Source: Candidatus Poribacteria bacterium (GTDB lineage: Bacteria > Poribacteria > WGA-4E > WGA-3G). Taken from it: a stretch of 64,000 nucleotides of DNA. Under the pieces are notes generated by a model. The model saw only the letters and a list, made by a program, of their open reading frames with translations. It was not told where the DNA came from and did not search any database. The stretch covers positions 1 through 64,000 of the forward strand of contig JAPOZO010000003.1 in the NCBI GenBank assembly GCA_026706025.1, written 5' to 3'. Shown here piece by piece: positions 9,098-16,148 of this stretch. Every line of letters starts with the position of its first letter. The stretch's first letter is position 1. The position numbers were made by a program, and so were the translations under genes.

Positions 9098-10183
9098 CTA
9101 TGGTGCAATAGCGATGCGGATCTCGTCCTGACGTATTGCGTGTTCAAAGGCTTTGTTGATGTCCTCTAATTGGTATGTTTGTCCAATAAGTTCAGCAAAC
9201 GGATAGCGGGACCGGTTTTCTTCTACGAAATGGAGTGCGGTGCCGAGTGCGGTGTAGTGGTAGTTGTGAACGCCTCGGAGTGTTACACATTTTGTGACAA
9301 GGTGATGTGCATCGACAGAGGTATGTGCGTTCGGATAGACGTAGCCGAGCGTTAAGACGCGTCCACCGATTGCCGCCCACGTAACCAGATGCGACAATCC
9401 AATCGTTGCGCCACTAACTTCTACCCCGAGATCAACCCCGCGCCCGTTTGTAAGTTGTTTTAGCACCGAATCAATTTCCTCGATGGATGTCTTGTCTGGG
9501 TTGAAGGTGTGTGTTGCTCCGAAGCGTTTGATGGTCTGTAAACGTTGTTCGTTGATGTCTACAACGGCAACGATATTATAGCCTTGCTCCCGCAAATAGC
9601 AGGCCGCATAGATGCCTAACATACCTGCACCGTGGATGATAGCCGATTCGTTAGGCTGTGTACCGATGGTCGTCAAGCCGTTGACTACGGTCGCAAAGGC
9701 GCAGTTGACCGGTGCCGCCTCTCCGTCTGTTACACTATCAGGGATATGATAGACAGCCGTCCCCGGCTGCAGTTGGATATGGCTGGCAAATCCGCCTGAC
9801 AAAGCAGCAGCACCTTCACTCCGTGCGTGTCCGTATTTGAAAAGCGTCTCACACTTCTGTGGGAGTTCTCTGTTGACGCAATAGTCGCAGGTGCCACAAG
9901 AAGCCATGAGACTCCACGTAACCCGGTCTCCTTCGTTTAGTGGGGCACCGGTTAGGGAACGGAGATGTGTCGGTGCTGCAACGGTGCCGACAATTTCGTG
10001 TCCAAGCACACAGGGTGTATCTGCACCACGCCGACCTGATACGGTATGGAGATCGGAACCACAGATGGTCGAGAGCGTGACACGGACGAGGATATTATCT
10101 GACGTGATGGTTACAGGCATCTCACGAATCTCGAAAGGTGTGCCTGTGCCGTGAAATTGGGAAATTTGTGCTGATATTTGCAT
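9098..10183 (-). CDS. Zinc-dependent alcohol dehydrogenase, HpnZ-like
   Basis: A 361-residue medium-chain dehydrogenase. The N-terminal catalytic domain has Cys in TICGSDLHT and His-Glu in VLGHEIVG for the catalytic zinc. The structural zinc loop is CGTCDYCVNRELPQKC. The Rossmann domain has HGAGMLGIYAACYL. The segment KYGHARSEGAAALSGGFA is characteristic of the group named putative phosphonate-catabolism alcohol dehydrogenase (TIGR03366), but no phosphonate gene lies nearby, so the substrate is open. The ribosome-binding site is weak. The gene is probably monocistronic, convergent with comEC. Confidence 0.75.
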   Translation of the reverse strand: MQISAQISQFHGTGTPFEIREMPVTITSDNILVRVTLSTICGSDLHTVSGRRGADTPCVLGHEIVGTVAAPTHLRSLTGAPLNEGDRVTWSLMASCGTCDYCVNRELPQKCETLFKYGHARSEGAAALSGGFASHIQLQPGTAVYHIPDSVTDGEAAPVNCAFATVVNGLTTIGTQPNESAIIHGAGMLGIYAACYLREQGYNIVAVVDINEQRLQTIKRFGATHTFNPDKTSIEEIDSVLKQLTNGRGVDLGVEVSGATIGLSHLVTWAAIGGRVLTLGYVYPNAHTSVDAHHLVTKCVTLRGVHNYHYTALGTALHFVEENRSRYPFAELIGQTYQLEDINKAFEHAIRQDEIRIAIAP

Positions 10184-10188
10184 TGGGT

Positions 10189-10241
10189 AGTTGTCGGTTA
10201 TCAGTACGATTTTTCTGCGAAAAATCTTTCAGTACTCAGTT
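10189..10241 (+). repeat. Heptamer-flanked hairpin repeat
   Basis: TCAG-type heptamer words flank the hairpin GATTTTTC-tgc-GAAAAATC. Copies with different but still paired stems lie at 14551-14602 and 19181-19234. A second inverted block (TCCTCTTAACTGAAAACTGC) occurs near 10386. The 10184-10532 gap otherwise holds only the argB promoter. Confidence 0.55.
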
Positions 10242-10457
10242 AAGAGACAATGGGTGTTCCTTGAAATATCGGTTTTAGTCTTTTTAAGTATACAGGTTTT
10301 GATGTATTATGTCAACGAAATTTTATAGTCGTCACTTAAAGAAGTTTGCTGCTACTTGAACAGTAACCTCAACTGCCACAAGAGTCCTCTTAACTGAAAA
10401 CTGCTCTCACTGCGAGGCACGATAACTGACAACTACTCTTCTGACAACCGTTTTAAT

Positions 10458-10486
10458 TTGACAAAATTCCAAGCACTTCGTATCAT
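10458..10486 (+). promoter_or_regulatory. Sigma-70-type promoter for argB
   Basis: TTGACA at 10458-10463, a 17-base spacer and TATCAT at 10481-10486, 47 bases before the argB ATG. Confidence 0.6.
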
Positions 10487-10532
10487 ATAGTAAACACTAT
10501 TCTATTAGACGTAGAGGACAAAACATAGCAAA

Positions 10533-11408
10533 ATGAACAGAACGGCTGAAGTGCTTATTGAAGCTTTACCTTACATCCGCCGCTTTTATGATCGGCAGAT
10601 TGTCATCAAATATGGCGGTGCTGCGATGGAGGACGAGAGTCTTATCCATTCCGTTATGGAGGATGTCGTCTTGATGAAATATGTCGGTATTCGACCGATC
10701 ATCGTTCACGGCGGTGGCCCCCGGATTACGACATGGATGGACAAAATCGGGAAAGTGCCAGAATTTGTGCAAGGATTACGTGTAACGGATGCTGAAACGG
10801 CTGAAATCGCCGAAATGGTGCTCGGATCGATTAACAAAGAGATTGTGTCGCGTATCAACCAACACGGCGGGAAAGCGATAGGACTCTCCGGGAAAGACGC
10901 TAATTTGGTGCTTGCCGAAAAACAGGAGACTCAGGTTACCGATGAAAACGGGCAGACTATAGACGTGGACTTGGGGTTCGTTGGGAAGATTATCGGGGTC
11001 AACACCGAGTCGGTTTCTGCACTTGATCGGTCAGGTTATATTCCTGTTATCACACCGATCGGTGTCGGTGTTGATGGGCAAACTTATAACATTAACGCCG
11101 ATACAATGGCAGGCGAGATCGCCTCCGCGTTTCAAGCAGAGAAACTCATTATGCTCACCGACACGCGCGGCATTCTCCGAGACCTCTCGGATGAGGCATC
11201 GTTAATGCCAACGATCCGTATGAGAGAGGTGGACGAATTTATTAGAGAGGGTTGCATCGCGGGCGGTATGCTGCCGAAGGTAGAGGCGTGTATAACGGCA
11301 CTCATCGGTGGCGTGTATAAAACACATATTATTGATGGTAGGATTCCGCATTCGCTGCTGCTTGAAGTTTTTACAGAGGGTGGCATAGGAACCGAAATCG
11401 TTAGATAG
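10533..11408 (+). CDS. argB: Acetylglutamate kinase
   Basis: A 291-residue amino-acid kinase that phosphorylates N-acetyl-L-glutamate with ATP in arginine biosynthesis (cytosol). Family motifs are present in order: IKYGGAAM near residue 25 for phosphate binding, IVHGGGPRI near 65, GLSGKDANLV near 113, YNINADTMAGEIA near 190, and MLPKVEACITAL near 248. The Lys of IKYGGAAM and the Asn of NINADTMA, expected in the active site, are retained. Length is normal for ArgB. It is preceded by a good sigma-70 promoter and followed by a palindromic tandem repeat array. No other arg gene is in the window. Confidence 0.95.
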   Translation: MNRTAEVLIEALPYIRRFYDRQIVIKYGGAAMEDESLIHSVMEDVVLMKYVGIRPIIVHGGGPRITTWMDKIGKVPEFVQGLRVTDAETAEIAEMVLGSINKEIVSRINQHGGKAIGLSGKDANLVLAEKQETQVTDENGQTIDVDLGFVGKIIGVNTESVSALDRSGYIPVITPIGVGVDGQTYNINADTMAGEIASAFQAEKLIMLTDTRGILRDLSDEASLMPTIRMREVDEFIREGCIAGGMLPKVEACITALIGGVYKTHIIDGRIPHSLLLEVFTEGGIGTEIVR

Positions 11409-11409
11409 C

Positions 11410-11594
11410 GGATCGCGAGTGCAGCTCGCTCCTACAAAGGATGGATCGCGAGCGACAAGAAACACCCAAGCAAAAACACTCGCTCCTACAAAGGATGGAT
11501 CGCGAGCGCAGCTCGCTCCTACAAGGGACACGAATGGATCGCGAGCGCAGCTCGCTCCTACAAAGGATGGATCGCGAGCACAGCTCGCTCCTAC
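11410..11594 (+). repeat. Tandem palindromic array (GGATCGCGAGCGCAGCTCGC units)
   Basis: Five copies of GGATCGCGAGYRCAGCTCGC followed by TCCTAC lie head to tail. The second copy is split by about 26 bases reading AAGAAACACCCAAGCAAAAA. The palindrome GCGAGCgcaGCTCGC would form a hairpin in every unit. Single copies occur at about 5925, with relatives at about 36195 and 63386. The array has no stop in one frame and runs into the next gene, but that extension is not the real gene start. Confidence 0.75.
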
Positions 11595-11607
11595 GGGAGG
11601 GAAGAAG

Positions 11608-12786
11608 ATGGCTGATAGTAAGAAAATTGCTGCGATTATTACGACCTATTTTCAGCACTCGCATGCAGACGTAATCGCCACGAAATACATGAAAGGTTTT
11701 CCAACGGATACCGGACTGCAGACGCCGCGCGTTGAATTGGTATCTATCTATCTCGATCAGGTTGATGAACGAGATATTGGTGTCGGCTTGGCAGCTGCGC
11801 ATAACGTTCCTATCTATCCGAGTATTCGACAGGCACTAACGCTCGGCGGCAACGAACTGGCGGTTGATGGCGTACTGCTTATCGGTGAACACGGCGATTA
11901 TCCGTATAACGAATTAGAGCAACACATGTATCCGCGCCGGTATATGTTTGAACAGATTTGTGGCGTTTTTGCATCGAATGGGAAGTCGGTGCCTGTCTTT
12001 TGCGATAAACATCTCTCCTACAATTGGGACGATGCGATTTGGATGTATGAGAGAGCAAAATCACTTGATGTGCCGTTCATGGCGGGGTCTTCGCTACCAC
12101 TCGGTTGGCGGAAACCGTTCTTAGAGCATCTGCTTGATACGGCATTGGAATCGGCTGTCGGCATCGGTTATGGTGGTGTGGAGTCCTACGGTTTTCATGC
12201 GCTTGAGACGTTACAATGTATGATTGAACGCCGAGAGGGTGGCGAGTCCGGGGTTGTAGCGATCCAGTGCTTGGAGGGTGAAGCGGTTTGGGAAGCGGGC
12301 GAAGCAGAAAAATGGTCTTTGGGATTAGCGGAAGCGGCGTGCGCGCAGATCGAAAATCGTCCAGATAGCACGTTTATAGAGGGGTGTCCAAATCCGACGG
12401 CGTTCCTGCTTGAGCATAGTGATGGATTCCGTTCCGCTGTGCTGATGTTGAACGGTTATGTCTCTGATTTCGCTTATGCCGCAAAAGCGGGTGATACGGA
12501 TTATGCCACAGAGGTCTACTTACAGAATGGACCCCCACATTCCCATTTCAGTTATTTGAGTCTCAATATTGAGGAGATGTTCGTGACGGGGGTGCCGCAG
12601 TATCCGGTGGAACGGACGCTGCTTGTGACGGGTATCCTTGATGCGCTGATGCACTCGCGAGCAGACGGATATGTTCGTGTTGAGACCCCGCATTTAGGGG
12701 AACTCGCGTATCGCTCTTACGAGAGGATGCCTATCCGACCAGTGGCACCGCGTCCTGAAGGTGCGACGTTGGAAACACAAGTTTAA
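11608..12786 (+). CDS. Conserved protein of unknown function
   Basis: A 392-residue soluble protein starting MADSKKIAAIITTYFQHSHA. GGGAGGGAAG just before the ATG at 11608 is a strong ribosome-binding site. An in-frame start further upstream (11419) lies in the repeat array and is rejected. The first 150 residues alternate hydrophobic strands and helices, including AVDGVLLIGEHGDYPYNELE, giving a Rossmann-like look. The rest includes a GYGGVESYGFHALETLQCM segment. I recall similar annotations only as conserved hypothetical proteins. There is no signal peptide and the function is unknown. The only close neighbour is argB, across the array. Confidence 0.75.
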   Translation: MADSKKIAAIITTYFQHSHADVIATKYMKGFPTDTGLQTPRVELVSIYLDQVDERDIGVGLAAAHNVPIYPSIRQALTLGGNELAVDGVLLIGEHGDYPYNELEQHMYPRRYMFEQICGVFASNGKSVPVFCDKHLSYNWDDAIWMYERAKSLDVPFMAGSSLPLGWRKPFLEHLLDTALESAVGIGYGGVESYGFHALETLQCMIERREGGESGVVAIQCLEGEAVWEAGEAEKWSLGLAEAACAQIENRPDSTFIEGCPNPTAFLLEHSDGFRSAVLMLNGYVSDFAYAAKAGDTDYATEVYLQNGPPHSHFSYLSLNIEEMFVTGVPQYPVERTLLVTGILDALMHSRADGYVRVETPHLGELAYRSYERMPIRPVAPRPEGATLETQV

Positions 12787-12814
12787 GAAGTACTTTCTGC
12801 AATCCGAACAGTGG

Positions 12815-13222
12815 TTATTGAAACTGTCGAAGAAAGTCAGTTGCTGTTACGATATGAATCCCTTGATAGTGCTGCAGTGGTAACAAGTGTCTCTTGTCCC
12901 CAGTAACAATGTGAGTAGCACCACCAACAACAGCACATTCTATTATTTTATCGTCGTCAGGATCTTTGGTGACCCCTTTAAGTTTATTTGTAATTTTAAC
13001 GGTTCGGAGGCAACCAAGGAGTCTGGTAACGATTCTTGAGATTCGGAACTGCGGATATTCAAGTTTGGTGGTTAACTTTTCAGTAAATTCATCAATTATT
13101 TCGGCACAGATTACGCCTTCAATTCTATCTGTCATTGCGAGTTTGATGCAGTCATAAGGAGTTCCACCCCATACCATACCGGATATCAAAATATTTGTAT
13201 CATAAACGACTATTGGTCGCAT
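12815..13222 (-). CDS. PIN-domain toxin-like ribonuclease
   Basis: A 135-residue PIN-fold protein of the putative-toxin (TIGR00305/PilT-like) group. Acidic residues expected to bind Mg or Mn are at VVYDTNILISG (Asp near residue 7), the Glu of IIDEFTEKL, DPDDDKIIECAV, and the C-terminal VTGDKRHLL. Such proteins cleave RNA and are held in check by the partner encoded just upstream. The start overlaps the upstream gene by 13 bases, typical for a toxin-antitoxin pair. Confidence 0.75.
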   Translation of the reverse strand: MRPIVVYDTNILISGMVWGGTPYDCIKLAMTDRIEGVICAEIIDEFTEKLTTKLEYPQFRISRIVTRLLGCLRTVKITNKLKGVTKDPDDDKIIECAVVGGATHIVTGDKRHLLPLQHYQGIHIVTATDFLRQFQ

Positions 13223-13467
13223 TCCCTGTCCTCGTGAACGAGATCATCAATAAAACCTATTCGTTCTTCTTCGGTCATAGCGTCCCAATCTAACCCGCGT
13301 GCTGCACATACCTTACGGACCTTTGCTTCGCCGTATTGTATCTGTTCAGTGTGTTCGGCGTGTGCCTGCTCAGCGAGTTTAGTGAGGACTGCGAGTTTCT
13401 CTTCCGGCGGAATCTGCTGGATAAAATCAATGATTTGTTCTGTTGTTAAATTAACAGTGAACTCCAT
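13210..13467 (-). CDS. Putative antitoxin partner of the PIN protein
   Basis: An 85-residue acidic protein starting MEFTVNLTTEQIIDFIQQIP, then KLAVLTKLAEQAHAEHTEQ and a C-terminal EERIGFIDDLVHEDRECDQ. The family is not named with confidence, but size, acidity, helical content and overlap with the PIN gene fit an antitoxin. An AGGAGG-type ribosome-binding site lies before the ATG at 13467. The acidic tail could occupy the toxin active site, which is inference only. Confidence 0.65.
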   Translation of the reverse strand: MEFTVNLTTEQIIDFIQQIPPEEKLAVLTKLAEQAHAEHTEQIQYGEAKVRKVCAARGLDWDAMTEEERIGFIDDLVHEDRECDQ

Positions 13468-13498
13468 TTTAATTCCTCCTTTTAATTGGATGTAGTAA

Positions 13499-13518
13499 GC
13501 GCGGCAATAAAGCCGCGC
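13499..13518. terminator. GC hairpin between minus-strand genes
   Basis: GCGCGGC-aataaa-GCCGCGC forms a seven-base-pair stem downstream of the oxidoreductase gene at 13527-14531. There is no strong T run on the minus strand, so termination is possible but not proven. Confidence 0.35.
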
Positions 13519-13526
13519 CTATTGTT

Positions 13527-14531
13527 TTAGCGTTCTGGACGCGCGGGGACTCCTGTATCTGCGGATTCATAGATGAGATCCATCAATTCAGATTGGATAA
13601 TCCCGTTCATCGGATTTGTCCGGGGTTCTGCTCTGCCCATGAGTGTATCAATGAAGTTATCGTCAGGTGAGCCAGCGGACATGTCATCTGTAATTGGCGG
13701 TGGATCTAATGCTTCGCCACCTTTCCAGACGCGAATCCAACCGCCGCCCCAACCGTCAACTTCAATCCGACCGTTCTCAAAGACTAACGCCATGTGCGTG
13801 CCGCCCGGACTTGGACAATTACCACTGACCGCCATTGCAGCAAGGACACCGTTTTCAAATTTGACGTTAATCGAAGAGTTGATGTCTACATCACGGTCCT
13901 GATTATCGGTATAAGCATAGACTTCAGCGACTTTCGATTCGACTGCCCAGCAGAGGCTATTCAGGAGGTGCGCCCCGCTGTCATAAGCCTGTCCACCACC
14001 GGAGAGTTTCGGATTCTGCCGCCACGTTCCAGTTGTCCCGCCTTTCCAACCTTGTGTAATATACCCGATTACCAATTCCAACTTACCGAGTTCTCCGCTT
14101 CGGACGACCTCTCGGGTATAGTAGAAGTTTGGTGAGCACGGCGTATTGTAACCGATGGTAAGCGTGAGTCCGGTTTCTTCCACCTTCTCAGCGAGGGTAT
14201 ACGCATCTTGAGAAGACGTAACCATCGGTTTTTCCATTAACACGTGGCACCCGGCTTCAAGTGCCTGCATGCCCTGCTCAAAATGGAGTGTGTGCGGTGT
14301 AGAGATCACCACGGCGTCCGGTGTTGTCTCTTTGAGCATTTTACCGATGTCATCATAGGCACCCGGACGTGGGCTGAGATCGGACAGATTCCGATCAATG
14401 TAGCCCTTGGCGATGTCTGTACTTACATCACAGGTGCCGACGATTTGTACGTCGGGGTTTGCGTTCATACGTCTGGCGTGGCCGGAGGAGTTTCCGCCAC
14501 ACCCAATCATGGCAAGTCGAATCTTCGCCAT
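13527..14531 (-). CDS. Gfo/Idh/MocA-family oxidoreductase
   Basis: A 334-residue NAD(P)-dependent sugar or cyclitol dehydrogenase-like protein. The N-terminal Rossmann motif is IGCGGNSSGHARRM (residues 9-22). VLMEKPMVTS near residue 95 carries the family Lys, and the C-terminal half is the dimerising alpha/beta domain with a His in SGAHLLNSL. The substrate cannot be predicted. An AGGAG ribosome-binding site precedes the ATG. It is transcribed in the same direction as the PIN pair but separated from it by a hairpin. Similar genes are often found near PhyH dioxygenases, as here. Confidence 0.85.
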   Translation of the reverse strand: MAKIRLAMIGCGGNSSGHARRMNANPDVQIVGTCDVSTDIAKGYIDRNLSDLSPRPGAYDDIGKMLKETTPDAVVISTPHTLHFEQGMQALEAGCHVLMEKPMVTSSQDAYTLAEKVEETGLTLTIGYNTPCSPNFYYTREVVRSGELGKLELVIGYITQGWKGGTTGTWRQNPKLSGGGQAYDSGAHLLNSLCWAVESKVAEVYAYTDNQDRDVDINSSINVKFENGVLAAMAVSGNCPSPGGTHMALVFENGRIEVDGWGGGWIRVWKGGEALDPPPITDDMSAGSPDDNFIDTLMGRAEPRTNPMNGIIQSELMDLIYESADTGVPARPER

Positions 14532-14550
14532 ATTTTTCTCCTTGTTTAGT

Positions 14551-14602
14551 AGTTGTCAGTAGTCAGGGCGGATTTTTTCAAAAATCCTTTCAGCAGTCAG
14601 TA
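14551..14602 (+). repeat. Heptamer-flanked hairpin repeat
   Basis: AGTTGTCAGTAGTCAG, then GGATTTTT-tc-AAAAATCC, then TTTCAGCAGTCAGT. It has the same plan as 10189-10241 and 19181-19234 with a different, still complementary stem. A heptamer run follows at 14634-14672, up to the next gene. Confidence 0.55.
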
Positions 14603-14678
14603 GAAGAGGTTATCGTTTAACGAGGAACGCTTTACTGATTGCTGATTGCCGATTGCTGATTGCTGGCTGCTCCGAAAC

Positions 14679-15500
14679 CTAATAAACGAGTGGGCTTTCA
14701 TGCTGAAACTTCGATAAATCGGCGACACGAATCGCGTCATCGCCGAACACCCGCGTAAAGATATGCCCGTTATGTGACTTCGTGTCACCATGCATGTAGC
14801 AGACACTAAACGCGCGTCGCGGAATATCCGTATCGTTTGTCCCGGAACTGTGCAGCATCCAATTATGGAGTAAAACGACTTCTCCCGCTTTCAGCTCCAT
14901 CGGTAGCGGTGTAGCCTTCGCGACGATGTCGTCGATGTGCTCCTGTGTGAGAAAACCGGATCCATTTTCAGGGTTGATGAGTCTGCTATGCGACTTCGGA
15001 ATGATATGTACACAACCGTTCTCAATCATTGCTGGGTCCAAGGCGGTATAAATGGTAATCTGCGGATCGCGGTCGAGATCCTGCCACCTGTCTTGATGCC
15101 ACGTGAGCTGCGTGCCTTCGTGTGCGGGTTTATTCATGAACATCGCCCGAAAACAGGTAACTGGGGTATCATCGCCGTAGATTTTTGCGCAAACTTCCTC
15201 AAAAACCGGTTTCTGGAGATACGCCAAAAAGATCGGATCGAGTTCAAGGTTCTGAATCTTCCGATATAGGAGTGTTGCCCCTTTGTGTCCTTTAGACTGC
15301 GGTCCGGGTACGTTTTTTCCGGGTTCTCGGTCAAGCTGCATCATGATCTGGTCGTAATCCAAGGGTGCTTTGCCGAGCATGATGTCATCCATCCGTTGTT
15401 GTATTTGTGCGAGCTCGGCATCCGTTGCGACTTGTCCGATGCGCACATAACCGTTTTCCTCAAAATGTTCCCACTGTTCGTCTGTTATATGGTGTTCCAT
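14679..15500 (-). CDS. Phytanoyl-CoA dioxygenase (PhyH) family protein
   Basis: A 273-residue Fe(II)/2-oxoglutarate dioxygenase. The start is set at the ATG at 15498-15500 (MEHHITDEQWEHFEENGYV), preceded by GGAGGT. A longer frame to 15587 lacks a ribosome-binding site. The facial triad is visible as LTWHQDRW (His-x-Asp) and the distal His in LLHNWMLHSSGTN, with an Arg for 2-oxoglutarate downstream in DIPRRAFSVCY. Substrates of this family range widely from lipids to secondary metabolites and are not predictable here. It is the first of five PhyH proteins in the window. Confidence 0.85.
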   Translation of the reverse strand: MEHHITDEQWEHFEENGYVRIGQVATDAELAQIQQRMDDIMLGKAPLDYDQIMMQLDREPGKNVPGPQSKGHKGATLLYRKIQNLELDPIFLAYLQKPVFEEVCAKIYGDDTPVTCFRAMFMNKPAHEGTQLTWHQDRWQDLDRDPQITIYTALDPAMIENGCVHIIPKSHSRLINPENGSGFLTQEHIDDIVAKATPLPMELKAGEVVLLHNWMLHSSGTNDTDIPRRAFSVCYMHGDTKSHNGHIFTRVFGDDAIRVADLSKFQHESPLVY

Positions 15501-15768
15501 GCTGTACCTCCGAGTTGAGCATGTCGTGGTTCCAACTTTTGTATAGCAAGTTTTGACTTGTAAGCTGTGCCAAAAGTCTGTATACAAATTATAGCATATA
15601 TTTTACGATGTATAAAAGCAAATTGCGATTTTGGGTGAATTTTAGAATTACTTGGACATCTTTAGCAAACACAAATCCCCGTAGAAGAAACACCCCAGCA
15701 AAAACACCCCCCTTATCTGGAGGGAATTTGGTTATTGATTGTCTAATCTCAGGGATTTTTTTAAATAA

Positions 15769-15796
15769 TGCAACCTTTTGAAATCTAAGTTACGTC
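15769..15796 (+). promoter_or_regulatory. ECF-type promoter element, copy 1
   Basis: TGCAACC at 15769-15775, a 17-base spacer and CGTC at 15793-15796, embedded in AATAATGCAACCTTTT and CGTCACT. It nearly repeats copy 2 at 16075-16102 base for base. Downstream is no large gene, only a very short hydrophobic frame. The 15501-15889 spacer otherwise shows a possible minus-strand TATAAT at 15588-15593 and a CCCCTTATCTGGAGGG palindrome. Confidence 0.6.
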
Positions 15797-15902
15797 ACTA
15801 CAATCAATGGATGTTAAATTTCAGGCGAGTTGTTCCGCATAAATTGAACGGTCTCTTCATTTTCAAAAGACACTTCGGAAGGAGAAAACCGTGCGCTTTT
15901 TC

Positions 15903-15965
15903 ATGATTAATCTGATTCTTGTCTTTTTGTTCTTCTTTGGGATTGGTTACCTTGCTTTCGGCTAA
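15903..15965 (+). CDS. Possible 20-residue membrane peptide
   Basis: The frame MINLILVFLFFFGIGYLAFG is entirely hydrophobic. A GGAAGGAG ribosome-binding site lies at about 15876-15883, better spaced for a GTG at 15890, but that frame stops after six codons. So either the peptide starts at 15903 with poor spacing or there is a small frameshift. Its position behind an ECF-type promoter makes it notable. Confidence 0.3.
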   Translation: MINLILVFLFFFGIGYLAFG

Positions 15966-16074
15966 ACTCCTGACAAATTAAGGACGCAGACACTTGAGCA
16001 GCGAGAGGCAGAAGATAATACTGACGGATGTTTAGCCCAACCGGAGATCAATTTTTTAGTTTTTTCAGAAATAA

Positions 16075-16102
16075 TGCAACCTTTTGAAACGTAAGTTACG
16101 TC
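16075..16102 (+). promoter_or_regulatory. ECF-type promoter element, copy 2 (first sigma-propeller gene)
   Basis: TGCAACC at 16075-16081, 17 bases, CGTC at 16099-16102, 47 bases before the ATG of the first sigma-propeller gene. The same element precedes the other two paralogues, which points to autoregulation. Confidence 0.7.
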
Positions 16103-16148
16103 ACTTCAATCAACAGACGGAATAATTAATTCGGGAAGGAGGCGTGCA

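Noticed and set aside
11419-11607. Upstream start for the protein at 11608
   Set aside because: The extension consists only of the tandem palindromic array translated as repeats; a strong ribosome-binding site lies just before 11608.
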